A DNA stretch of 64,000 bases from Malania oleifera (taxonomy: Eukaryota > Streptophyta > Magnoliopsida > Santalales > Ximeniaceae). The stretch covers positions 26,608,182 to 26,672,181 of the forward strand of contig NC_080417.1 in NCBI RefSeq assembly GCF_029873635.1. The letters are read 5' to 3'. The position numbers and the translations under genes were made by a program. The notes below the pieces were generated by a model. It was not told the DNA's origin. It ran no database searches and saw only the letters and a program-made list of their open reading frames with translations. Below are positions 22,138 through 32,589 of this stretch, in pieces; the stretch's first letter is position 1, and every line of letters begins with the position of its first letter.

Positions 22138-23914
22138 ATGGCAAATATAGGAGCAGCACCTTTTGGAGAGGGCTAATCCTCAACTTGTCCACCAATCTTT
22201 TGTGGACACAACTACATCTTTTGGAAAAAAGAGAATGCAAATATACCTCCAACACATGGATTAGAAAGCATGGGAAGTAGTTATGGATGGAGACCTTATT
22301 CCCACTAAGATAGTAGATGGAAAACAAATTCCAAAAGAGAAAAAGGGTATGATCGATTCAGATTATAAAATGCTTCAAATAAACTCAAGTGCTATAAATG
22401 CTTTGTATTGTGCTTTAGAAACTAATGAATTTAATAGGGTCATGGCTTGTAAAACGGCTAAAGAAATTTAGAAGTTACATATGAAGGAACTATTGATGTT
22501 AGGGACAATAGGATAGACATGTTAACAAGCAAATATGAAGCATTCAAGATGAATCAAGATGAAACCATATCAAGTGTGTACACAAGATTCACCCACATAA
22601 TCAATTCCTTAAGTGCCTTAGGAGAAACTTACACCACCTTCGAAATGATTAGGAAATTTTTGAGAGGCCTTCCCTCCATATGGGAACCTAAGGCTACAGC
22701 AATTACCGAAGGAAGAAACCTAAAAACCACCTCCTTAGATGAACTCATAGGTTCACTCCTTACGTATGAAATGGCTCTAAAAGAAAGAAATCTTGAACCA
22801 AAGCATAAGAAATCTATTACACTAAAAGCATCAAGCCACAGCTCAAGTGAAGAAGAAAGTGAAACAAGTGACTTAGATCAAGATGAACTAGCATTCATCA
22901 GTAAGAGACTAGGAAAGTTTTATAGAAGGAATAAAAGATTTCCTAGAAAGTTCAACAAAAGGAAAACTGAAAAAGGAGAATCAAGTAGAAAAGAAAATAA
23001 AAGTAAAATTGAACCTCCTATATGTTATCATTGTAAAAAACCAGGACATATCAAACTGGACTGCCCATTGCTCAAGAAAAACGAGAAAAAAAAGAAGGAA
23101 ACTATGAAGGCTACTTGGGATGACTCAAGCTCTAGTGAAACGGAAAATGAATCAAGTGGACAAGAGATAGCAAATGTATGCTTCATGGCAAATGACGAAG
23201 AGGTAAATTCCTACTACTCTTCAATAGAATCTTGCAATGAATCTTGTGACGAGTCATGTGATAGTATGCCCTCATACAAGGAATTACAAACTGAATTATT
23301 TTCCTTACACAAAAGATTCATAAAAATTTCCAAAAGAAATATAACCTTGAAGGATCAAAATAAAGAACTATTGAAGCAACTTGAATCATTCAAAACCATT
23401 GAAAAAAAAAAAGATTCTTGTATTGAGAAGTTAGAGGAGGAAGTAAGTAAAGTAACTCAAGAATTAGGCAAAACTCATAAAGAAAACTTGAATAGAAAGG
23501 ATCTAGAAATAAATAAACTAAAGAAATTAGTAGAGGATAAAGAAAAAAATCAATTATAATTTTACGAAAGGTAAAGATAATTTTGAAAAAATGATTAGAC
23601 AACAAAGGCTACATGGGAATAAAGAAGGAATAGGTTACAATGGTAAAACAAACAAAAAGAATAAGAAATTATACATGGAATACTTCGTCAAGGAAGCCAA
23701 GCAGTATGCTAGCACTTCCTTAAACAATAAACATGAACACACTACTTGCTATATGTGCAAGACTAAAGGTCACGTAATGTTTGATTGCCCACTAAAAAGG
23801 AAGTATGTTAAAGTACAAGGAGAATGGAAAGTTAATAATGGAACTAACAACAAAACAAAGAAAGTTAAAAGGATTTGGGTTCCAAAGACTAATACAATGA
23901 ATCCTCCATTGTAG
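22138..23914 (+). pseudogene. gag: Element A gag (Sirevirus type), interrupted
   Basis: Starts at ATG 22138 (MANIGAAPFGEG). The capsid region continues through DGDLIPTKIVDG, INALYCALETNEFNRVMACK and, in the long frame 22519-23559, TRFTHIINSLSALGETYTT. There is a first CCHC zinc knuckle, CYHCKKPGHIKLDC, near 23024 and a Lys/Glu-rich coiled-coil-like stretch. A second knuckle, CYMCKTKGHVMFDC, lies near 23745 in the next frame (23591-23914). Defects are an early stop after GEG, a frame change near 22224, and loss of about 10 bp near 22469 compared with element B. Gag would package element RNA in cytoplasmic particles. Confidence 0.9.
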
Positions 23915-23929
23915 GTATATTTTAGGACA

Positions 23930-26900
23930 ACATCATCAATGGACAAGTGGTACTTGGACAGCAGGTGTTCAAGACACATGACTGGCGATAAAATTAAGTT
24001 TTCCTCTCTAAAAAAAAAAAGATGGAGGATATGTCACCTTTGGCGATAGTGTCAAAGGTAAGATCATTGGCATCAGGAGAATAGGTAAAGAACCTTCTAT
24101 TACTATTGATGATGTATTATTAGTAGAAGGTTTAAAACACAATCTTTTAAGCATTAGTCAATTGAGTGACAAAGGGTTTGAAAAAACCTTTAAGAAAGAA
24201 AAATGTGTTATTCAAAATCCCAAAGAAAATAAAATCTGGTTTATAGCTCTTAGGATAAATAATGTTTATTATATAAACCTTGAGAATCTAATGAATCAAA
24301 ACGTAACTTGTTTGGCAGCCATATATGAAATAAGTTGGCTATGGCATAGGAAGTTAGGACATGCTAGCATGGACTTATTATCCAAATTATCAAAGAAAAA
24401 TCTTGTAAAAGGATTACCAAATACCAAATTCATAAAAGACAAGATGTGTGATGCATGCCAAAAGGGAAAGCAAGCTAAAACAAGCTTTAAAAAAAAAAAA
24501 GTATATATCTACTAAAAGACCCCTAGAACTATTACACCTAGACTTATTAGGTCCAACTAGAACCTTAAGCCTAGGAGGAAAATAATATGCTTTTGTAATA
24601 GTGGATGATTATTTAAGATTCACTTGGGTATTATTCCTAACAAATAAAGACGAAACTTGTGACATGCTAATCACCTTATGTAAGAAATTACAAAATGAAA
24701 AAGGCTATAATGTAACAAATTTTAGAAGTGATCAAGGTTTGGAGTTTAGAAACAAAGAGGTTGAAAAATTCTGTAATGAATATGGAATAAACCATAATTT
24801 CTTAGCACCTAGAACTCCACAATAAAATGGAGTTGTAGATATAAAAAATAGAACCCTATAAGAAATGGTAAGAACAATGATAAACGAAAATAACCTACCT
24901 AAATACTTTTGGGCTGAAGCTGTAAATACAACATGTTATATTGTAAATAGGGTATCTAGAAGATCAAGTATAGAAAAAACACCGTATGAACTATGGAAAG
25001 GAAGAAAACCTAATATCTTTTATTTTCATGTATTTGGATGCGAATGTTTTATCCTTAACACTAAAGATGATTTAGGAAAGTTCGATGCAAAATTGGATGA
25101 AGATATCTTTTTAGGCTACTCTACAAATAGCAAAGCCTATAGGGTTTATAATAGAAGAACTCTTACTATCATTGAATCAATACACATAACATTTAATGAA
25201 TCAAACAATTATGAAAATAAAATTAAGAATGATGAAAAAGAAGACATTCCACAAAAAGAAGAAGATCTTGAAATAAAAGAATAAAATAATAATGAGACTT
25301 CAAATGAAAACATTGTAGAAAATCTAGAACTACCTAAAGAATGGAGATATACTAAAAGTCATCCAAAAGAACAAATACTTGGAGAAACTTCAAAAGGAAT
25401 AACCACTTGAGCCTCATTGAAAAATAGTTGCAATCATTATGCCTTTTTATCTCAAGATGAATCCAAAAATATTGAAAAAGCCTTAAAAGATGACTCTTGG
25501 ATTATAGCTATGCAGGAGGAACTAAATCAATTTGAAAGAAGCCAAGTGTGGGAACTTATACCTAAACCCAAAGACAAATCAATCATAGGAACTAAATGGG
25601 TGTTTAGAAATAAAAAGGATGAACATGGGATAGTTATAAGAAATAAAGTTAGGCTAGTAGCACAAGGTTATAATCAAGAAGAAGGTATTGATTACGATGA
25701 AACCTTTGCCCCAGTAGCAAGAATGGAAGCAATTAGGATGCTTTTAGCTTATGTAGCCTATAAGGACTTCAAATTGTAGCAAATGGATGTAAAAAGTGCT
25801 TTCTTAAATGGATATATAAATGAAGAAGTATATGTAAAACAACCTCTAGGTTTTAAAAATTCAAAAAATCCAGATCATGTATTTAAGTTAACAAAAGCTT
25901 TATATGGATTGAAGCAAGCTCCTAGAGCTTGGTATGAAAGGCTAAGCAAGTTCCTAATTCAAAACAAATTTTCAAGAGGAAAGATTGATAGCACTTTATT
26001 TATAAAAATAAAAAATAAAGACATGCTTATAGTACAAATTTATGTTGATGATATTATTTTTGGAGCAGCTTATGAGGATTTTTGTAATGAATTTGCTAAG
26101 TCTATACAAAAGGAGCTTGAGATGAGCATGATGGGAGAGTTAAATTACTTTCTAGGGTTACAAATCAAACAAGAAAAAAATGGAACTTTCATAAATCAAA
26201 CTAAATATATTAAAGACGTGTTAAATAAGTTTGATATGGAAGAAAGTAAACCTATAGGAACTCCCATGAGCACCTTAACTAGTCTTGACAAGGATGAAAA
26301 AGGAAAACAAGTAGATACTAAGCATTACCGAGGTATGATAGGAAGCTTACTTTATTTAACAGCAAGTAGACTGGATATTATGTTTAGTGCATGTATGTGT
26401 GCTAGGTTCCAATCAACTCCTAAGGAATTACACCAATCAGTGGTTAAAAGAATCCTTAGATATCTACTAGGCACACTTGAACTAGGTTTATGGTATCCAA
26501 AGGGAACTGAATTTGAAATGATAAACTATTCCAACGTAGACTTTGCTAGATGCAAGATAGATAGAAAAAGCACAAGTGGAACGTGTCATTTTCTAGGACA
26601 CTCTTTAGTCTCATGGTCTTTAAAGAAACAAAACTCTGTAGCATTATCCACAGCAGAAGCAGAATACATAGCAGCTAGGAGTTGCTGTGCTCAAACATTG
26701 TATATGAAACAACAATTAAAAGATTTTAAAATTCAATATCAAACCATTCCAATAAAATATGACAACACAAGTGCCATAAATATTTAAAATAATCCGGTAT
26801 CTCACTCAAGAACAAAACATATTGACATAAGACATCACTTGTTGAGAGATCATGTGCAAAACGAAGACATAATGTTAGAATTTGTAAATACGAATGACCA

Positions 26901-26983
26901 ATTAGCAGATATATTCACAAAACCACTCTCTGAAGAGTGATTCATATTCATTAGAAGAGAATTGGGAATGATGCATATTTGAG
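23930..26983 (+). pseudogene. pol: Element A pol: protease, integrase, RT, RNase H
   Basis: Domain order protease-integrase-RT-RNase H identifies Ty1-copia. The protease motif is DSRCSRHMTG (about 23960), where the family has DSGCS. The integrase zinc region is WHRKLGHAS...CDACQKGKQ (about 24340-24470). The integrase core has HLDLLGP and RSDQGLEF, with NGVVD where a Glu is usual. Open RT pieces are at 25417-25779 and 25783-26787, with QAPRAWYERL and YVDD (about 26041). RNase H has STAEAEYIA and SRTKHIDIRHH. Stops occur near 24526, 24583, 24823, 24858, 25779, 26785 and 26938. Not translatable as one protein. Confidence 0.92.
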
Positions 26984-26989
26984 AAGCAA

Positions 26990-27175
26990 ATTAAAATTGT
27001 TTCTCCTTGGTAGGCGACTGCCACCAAGGTGCCAGGCGACTTCCAGGCTACTGACTTTCAAGTTTTTTTTTATTGATAGGCGCCTGCCTTATCCTAGTAG
27101 GCAACTGCCTCATGGCGATTAGGGTTTAAACCCTATTTTATGTCTTTTTAACTTCTTTCAGGCGCCTGCTTCTTC
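26990..27175 (+). repeat. Motif cluster between pol and the extra ORF of element A
   Basis: GTAGGCGACTGCC, CCAGGCGACTTCC, GATAGGCGCCTGCC, GTAGGCAACTGCC and CAGGCGCCTGC within about 185 bp. This is the same word family as the cluster in element A's LTRs, but internal. Confidence 0.85.
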
Positions 27176-27320
27176 TTCTCTCTCTCCAAAAATCTTCTTT
27201 CCTACTCTTTTCACACAGACTCCTCTTCCAAATCAGCCTAAAACCGAGCATCAAACCTGCTCTCCACATCAAATCGCGAATACAACTTAGGGTTTATCAG
27301 CTTTTCTTTTCAATACAAAC

Positions 27321-28500
27321 ATGCCACGGATAAAATTGACTGGTAACAAGGGTTCTTCCTCTTCGACAAGGATCAACAATGATGAAGTAGAGAAATGGTT
27401 AGTAACTCTACATGCTAAGCAACTCTATAGGAATTAAATCGCTTCAGCCGAACCCATTCTAGGTAAAGTTCTTGATGTTACATTCTTCAATTTAGATTTT
27501 CTTGAAAGTATGGATTTTTTTCAAGGAAATTGGGTGGGATTGGTTTTTTACATATCAAGCAAAAGGATACTATCCAAACGTGGTTCGGATTTTCTATGCA
27601 AATATGGAAAGGGATGAAAATGGGATCAAAACAAATCTTCTAGGCAAAAATATTCATCTCACTCCCATATCTTTGGGAAAAATTCTTCGAGTCAAGCTAG
27701 AAGATTTTGAGGTCCACATTGTTGAGAAACAATGGATTATGTCCCAAGGATTTACTCCAAAGGAATTTTTACCCCTAGTCATAAATGATACACCTATCTC
27801 CTTTGGGCATCCACCTCTTTACAAACAGCTCAATCTACAAGCTCTAATCCTGCATAAACTTATCACATATAATATCCTACCACGTTCTTGTTCTCATGAT
27901 CATATTTCATTCTTAGATTGTTTTGTTATGTGGTGTATTCTTAAAGGAAAAAAGTCAGATCTTCCAAGTTTACTTATCAAATGGATTGTTATGAAAGTTG
28001 ATGCCCCTCGTGTCATTCTACCATATGCTGGGATGTTAAATATGATATTTGCTCATTTCAATGTTCTTACACCATCATTTAACTTCACTAGCAAAACCCA
28101 TTACGATATCTTTTCTAATACTATTCTTAAGCGTATGGGATATAAGAACTCTCCTCAAGGATGGTTTCACAAGGGACATCGTCACATCTCATTTGCACCA
28201 CCTCCTCAGCCTTCCATGCTGACCCCTTCAGTACAACTTAACCTAGAAACTCCTTCTTGGTTTGTTCCATTTTTTAATCACTATATGACCTTCAGTGATG
28301 GAATGCAATCTGGACTTGGTACACTAAGGGAGAAGGTTTCTACTGTGGAAACTCATTGTTCAAGCCTTGTTCAGTGTGTTGACAAGATTAAGCAACATTT
28401 GGCTAGCTCTTCTAAAGGCAAATATCAGATGGATATTAGCTCTGCTCCATCGAGTGATGATGAATCTACTGAAAAATCTGGTGAACAAGAAGAAGAATAA
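27321..28500 (+). pseudogene. Element A extra ORF downstream of pol (plant retroelement protein)
   Basis: Starts MPRIKLTGNKG at 27321, hits a stop at about 27436 and shifts frame near 27510. It then runs open for 332 codons to 28500. Recognisable blocks are IFYANMERDENG, EKQWIMSQGFTPKEFLPLVI and LPSLLIKWIV...VILPYAGMLNMIF. The C-terminus is acidic and Ser-rich (SSDDESTEKSGEQEEE). The position after pol is where Sireviruses carry their additional 'env-like' gene. I recognise the blocks as a plant retroelement family often annotated 'putative plant transposon protein'; its function is not established. No clear membrane segment is visible, so I do not call it an envelope protein. Confidence 0.75.
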
Positions 28501-28684
28501 GAAGAAAGTGGATCTATGGAAGCATCCGATTGATGTGTTTTATCTATGAGCTATTTAAAACTTTTGTCTATGTATTAGTGCTTTACCGGATAGTATGTTC
28601 TTTATGTTTGTAAGATCTATAAGTACTATGTATTGCAGCACTTCACTATATATATATTTTTTTGTATTACTCTTTTCTCCTTTT

Positions 28685-28957
28685 TGATTGATGTCCAAAT
28701 GGGGAGATGTTTGAGAGAAGGGAGTGCAAAAATGAAAAATGCTAATATGCTAGCTATGGTTTGTAAAACTATATGGCTTTGAATATGTATGGATTATCTT
28801 GTATGGATGGATATATATAGGTAGGATCATTTTACAAGTAACATGAATTCATTACATATATGACTATGAATATATCGTGCTTGTTGAAAGTGGGAGCCAT
28901 GAGTATTATCTCTTATTATTTTTTCTCTCGATTTGTCATCATCAAAAAATGGGAGAT
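28685..28957 (+). promoter_or_regulatory. Repeated polypurine tracts of element A
   Basis: Three purine tracts precede the right LTR: GTCCAAATGGGGAGATG (about 28694), TTGAAAGTGGGAGCC (about 28883) and CAAAAAATGGGAGAT ending at 28957. The matching tracts of the truncated copy at 20185, 20381 and 20441 are cleaner (AAAGGGGGAG). The last primes plus-strand synthesis in retrotransposons. Confidence 0.8.
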
Positions 28958-30715
28958 TGTTAGCCTAACAAGGCTTACTATTCTAATTTTGATGATAACA
29001 AATCATGATGTGTTTAATATGGTTTAAGTGAATGTTTTTTAGGAAAAAGGCAAAGCTTAAAGGTAGTGACAAAGTTCAAAAGGATGGTAAAGTTTATGGA
29101 TCAAAAAAAGATCTTGAAGAGCATGAGGATTAAAGATAACTTGATGAAAGTTCAAAGAAAAGATTAGAAACTCAAAGATGATAGAAGAACAAGGACTTAC
29201 TTGAAGATCAAAGGAATAAAGTTTTAAGGATGTTTGAATGTAAGTACTTCAAGTTAATTTCAAGTATAAATTGAATTGAAGCTCTCATAAAATCAAAAGA
29301 AACTTAGAAATATATTTTTAGAAAAACCCTAGAGTATGTTTTTCAAATCAAAGAAAAGAAGGGTTTTTAAAAGAAAAAGTTCTTTTTTTTTTTTAAACAG
29401 AATGGCCAGATGACTGCCTTCATGTGGCAGGCGACTGCTCAAATTAAATGAAGAATTTTCAAAAAGGTAGTAGGGTGCCAGGCAACTGCCTAAACATAGC
29501 AAGGCACCTGGGTGGTCATGCCAGGCGACTGCCTGGGTTCTAGCAGGTGACTACCAGTGTTCTGTGTTTTAAGCTTCTTCTATGACAGGCGACTGCCAGG
29601 TCATGGCAGGCGACTGCCACTTGAACATTGGCTTAAAAACTTCCAATGGAAAGATTTTTTAAATAGATTTTTTGGCACTATTATTTTGAAAAACTTGGGG
29701 ACTACTTCAAGGAAACTTTGGGGGTAAGGAATTACTTTTAAAAAATCTATAAATAGCCCCTAGCTTCAAAGATTTTAGACACCAAGAAATTTCCAGCAAT
29801 CAAAGTTCTCTAAAAAGCCCTCAAACTCTCCTATGTTCATTCAACTTCAAATACTGAATTTCTGCTAATTCAAACTCCGAAGTAAAGCTTTCAAAGTCTG
29901 AATCTTTCAATACTTGAAAGACATTTGGTGATCTAAATTCCATATTGGGCTTCAAATTATTTTATATTTGAATTACTTTGAAGTATACTTGTGCTGATAC
30001 TAACTTACTCTGCTGTGAGAGTGTTTTCTTGTACACAAACTTTTTTCTATCTTGGTTCTTGTTTATAGACGATTCAAGGTTGTAGAATCGTTGGACCAAA
30101 AGAGGGAATATCGTTTGGAGAGGCAGGCTCTAGCCTAACGGAAGGAGTAATTGTAATCGGTATTGTTCCACCTGTCAATGGAACTGAACTAGTGAATCCT
30201 TTGGTGGTTTGCCAAAGGCAAGGACCTAGGCTAGGTATAAGCTGAACCTCGTAAAACCTTGTATCTCTCTTTTCTTCCTTACTCTTTATTTTTTTTAGCA
30301 ATACTTACAACCTGCGTGTATGCTTTAAATTGTTAATTCTGAGTGTATGGTTGTTAAATAGACTGGAGGATAATTTTTTTTAACTTGATCAGCATTAATT
30401 GCAGAAACCGAAAGGGACTACGTTGGTTGATCATCCTAAACTTATTAATCTGAAAGTTTGTTTAAAAACTAAACTCTAAGAAGAATTGTGAGTTTGGAAT
30501 AAACACAGGGCTTACATAAATTCAGCGTGCTTTACAATTTATTACAAGGCTATTGATACAAAGATCAAGATTTTGATTATCTTGTTGATTGGTTGTGGTT
30601 GAATTGATTTTGTATTTACTTGTTGTGATTGTTGAAAAATAAAGTATTAAAATTGAAATATTTTTTAAAAATTCAATTCACCCCCCTCCCTTCTTGAGAA
30701 GCTATCCTAATTTCA
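28958..30715 (+). repeat. Element A LTR, right copy
   Basis: TGTTAGCCTAACAAGG to CTAATTTCA, 1,758 bp. Motif cluster at about 29400-29625 and TATA box CTATAAATAGC at about 29747. It includes a GGACCAAAAGAGGG...GAACTAGT block missing from the left copy. The bases after it (ATCAG) cannot be paired with a left target duplication because the left side is truncated. Confidence 0.92.
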
Positions 30716-31064
30716 ATCAGTATGATGTCATGCATGCATGCACTATAGTCATCAGATGCAACTTTTGACTATTTCTTTATAATTTTTACTGTTATTTGAA
30801 CAAATAAAGTTTTTGTATTTTAATTTTAATTTGTATTAGTATTTGTATTTGAATTGTGAATATTTTTAAATAATTTTTGTTATCTAAACATATGTTATTT
30901 CTTCATTTTAATTGAATTTGTATTTAAATTCAAAATTTTGAATGATTTACGAATTTTGTAGTAATTATGGTTTCTGTTTATATATTTGAAAATGTAATTA
31001 TAGACTTTTATATAAGAATTCATGATTAAATAAAATTAGTATAAAAGGTTGTTTAATTTTTCTA
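30716..31064. other. CACTA internal DNA right of the retroelement
   Basis: AT-rich, no ORF; leads into the right subterminal array. Confidence 0.5.
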
Positions 31065-31720
31065 ATTATTAGTGAAAGATTCAAATTTGTCACTAATAGT
31101 AACTAATACCCTACTATTAGTGACAAATTTTTGATTCGCCAATAATACCACACTTGTAGTGACGAATTTCTAATTCGTCACTAATACCGTACTAGTAGTC
31201 ACAAATTTTTAATTTGTCAATAATACCACACTAGTAGTGATGAATAACTAAGTCGTCACTAATATCCTACTAGTAGTGACGAATTTCTAATTCGTCGCTA
31301 ATATCACTACTATTAGTGACGAATTTTTGATTCGCCAATAATACCACACTAGTAGTGACGAATTTTTAATTCATCACTAATACCATACTAGTAGTCACAA
31401 ATTTCTAATTCGCCAATAATATTATACTAGTAGTGACGAATATCTAAGTCGTCACTAATACCCTACTAGTAGTGACAAATTTATAATTCATCACTAATAT
31501 ACCTACTAGTAGTGACGAATTTATAATTCGTCACTAATACCCCTACTATTAGTGATGAATTTGAGTTGAGCCGTTATATAATATATAGTGACGGTGTTAG
31601 GGTTTTAGTGACGGATTAAATTTGTCCCTACTACTCCATTATTAGTGACGAAAATTATATTTGTCACTAAAAGTTAGTAATAACGGTATAGCAACTATTT
31701 GAAAACCGTCACTAATACCT
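31065..31720. repeat. Right subterminal palindrome array of the CACTA element
   Basis: About a dozen units such as CTAGTAGTGACGAATTTCTAA followed by TTCGTCACTAATACC, with a period near 46 bp, closer packed and more regular than on the left. Some units have CGCCAATAAT in place of CGTCACTAAT. Confidence 0.9.
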
Positions 31721-31735
31721 TGATTTTTTGTAGTG
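31708..31735 (-). repeat. CACTA right terminal inverted repeat
   Basis: Ends ATTTTTTGTAGTG, the complement of CACTACAAAAAAT, followed by the CTT duplication at 31736-31738. Confidence 0.92.
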
Positions 31736-31738
31736 CTT
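31736..31738. repeat. CACTA target-site duplication, right copy (CTT)
   Basis: Identical to 5768-5770. Confidence 0.85.
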
Positions 31739-32460
31739 CTAGTCTCCCAAGCTAGAACTCCCTATAATATAAACAATTTCATCTCTGCCTTGAGTCTGTA
31801 ACGTACTCCACCTGCATCACAATCTCATTTCTGATGTAATTTATATTGTGATACTGTTGGTCTCCTAAGTTAGAACTCCTTGCATTATGAACAATGTCAT
31901 ATTTTCTTTGAGTCTCCAACTTCATCTGCATCACATGCTCACTGTTGTTGCAATTTTCTAGCACTTATTTCTCTTAATCTACTGGAGTATGCAGCACCAT
32001 CGCTTTAACATCAAAAACCATGTCTCCAGTGATCGCCACCTTGTTTGCCATTGGATCCCACAGCTTGAACCCCCCCTTCCTGATACCCCAGAAATATGTA
32101 TTGTCTAGACTTTACAATAAGCTTAGATCTCACCTCATTAGAAACTTGCATGGCTAGACCTCCAAACACTTTGAAATTAGAGTAGTTTGTTACATAACCT
32201 GTCTAAACCTCTCCTGCAACTTTCCCATCTAGTGATATCCTTGGCGATCGGTTAATCAACAAACATGCCATACTAAGATTACCAAGAAGTTCCTTGCAAA
32301 CCCTACATAAAACCTGAGATGTTGTTTGCAACACTTCTTAAACACCAGCGTACTCAATTCCAATTTTTCACTTGAGGATCTTTCCCCAGGTTTGGATTTC
32401 CACCTTAGCCAAAAGTTAAATCTCGCAAACATCTCTGACTCGTGCCGCACGAAATACCCC
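31739..32460 (-). pseudogene. Ty1-copia pol fragment (integrase end and linker), minus strand, right half
   Basis: On the minus strand the stretch at about 32000-32200 gives FKVFGGLAMQVSNEVRSK, a shift, then KLWDPMANKVAITGDMVFD, the C-terminal integrase block of plant copia elements (family pattern YRLWDP). From 31739 to about 31990 is the variable linker before RT. The RT continues at 5770 downward on the other side of the CACTA element. Stops and shifts throughout. Confidence 0.8.
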
Positions 32461-32469
32461 AATACTGAT

Positions 32470-32589
32470 GTAATTGGTGTGATCCCAAGAAGGTGGGTGA
32501 ATTGGGTAATAAAAATTTATCCTACGTTTAATCTAGATCGCAATCAGCATTACACAATCTAGGGTCTGTCTAAGCATTCATAATTCCCC
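32470..32589 (-). mobile_element. Short remnant of a minus-strand Sirevirus-type LTR end
   Basis: The minus strand reads CCAATTCACCCACCTTCTTGG followed by GATCACACCAATT, the usual ending of the LTRs in this window. Nothing more of that LTR is kept; element B begins at 32590. Confidence 0.5.

Larger units (their letters stand above)
5771..31735 (+). mobile_element. CACTA (En/Spm) DNA transposon with nested insertions
   Basis: About 26 kb, bounded by CACTACAAAAAAACAGG at 5771 and the complement of CACTACAAAAAATCAAGG ending at 31735, with CTT duplicated on both sides. Subterminal arrays of ATTAGTGACG/CGTCACTAAT palindromes lie inside both ends. Two plus-strand genes follow: TNPD-like (11031-14800) and TNPA-like (14926-16612). 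Further inside are a captured GH18 gene fragment, a repeated ~350-bp segment, and a Sirevirus-type retrotransposon at 20011-30715. Without that retroelement the transposon is about 15.3 kb. The insertion splits a minus-strand copia pol. Transposase stops indicate it is not autonomous now. Confidence 0.93.

Noticed and set aside
27321-28500. Calling the extra ORF a retroviral-type envelope gene
   Set aside because: No signal peptide or clear membrane segment is visible; the conserved blocks belong to a plant retroelement protein family of unknown role.
31065-31720. Regular ~46-bp repeats resembling a CRISPR array
   Set aside because: Plant DNA, units are palindromic subterminal repeats of the CACTA element with no unique spacers.
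32585-32589. CCCCC before element B as a target duplication paired with bases after element C
   Set aside because: The bases after 46567 (CCTAC) do not match, and B and C are different subfamilies, so they are not one insertion.
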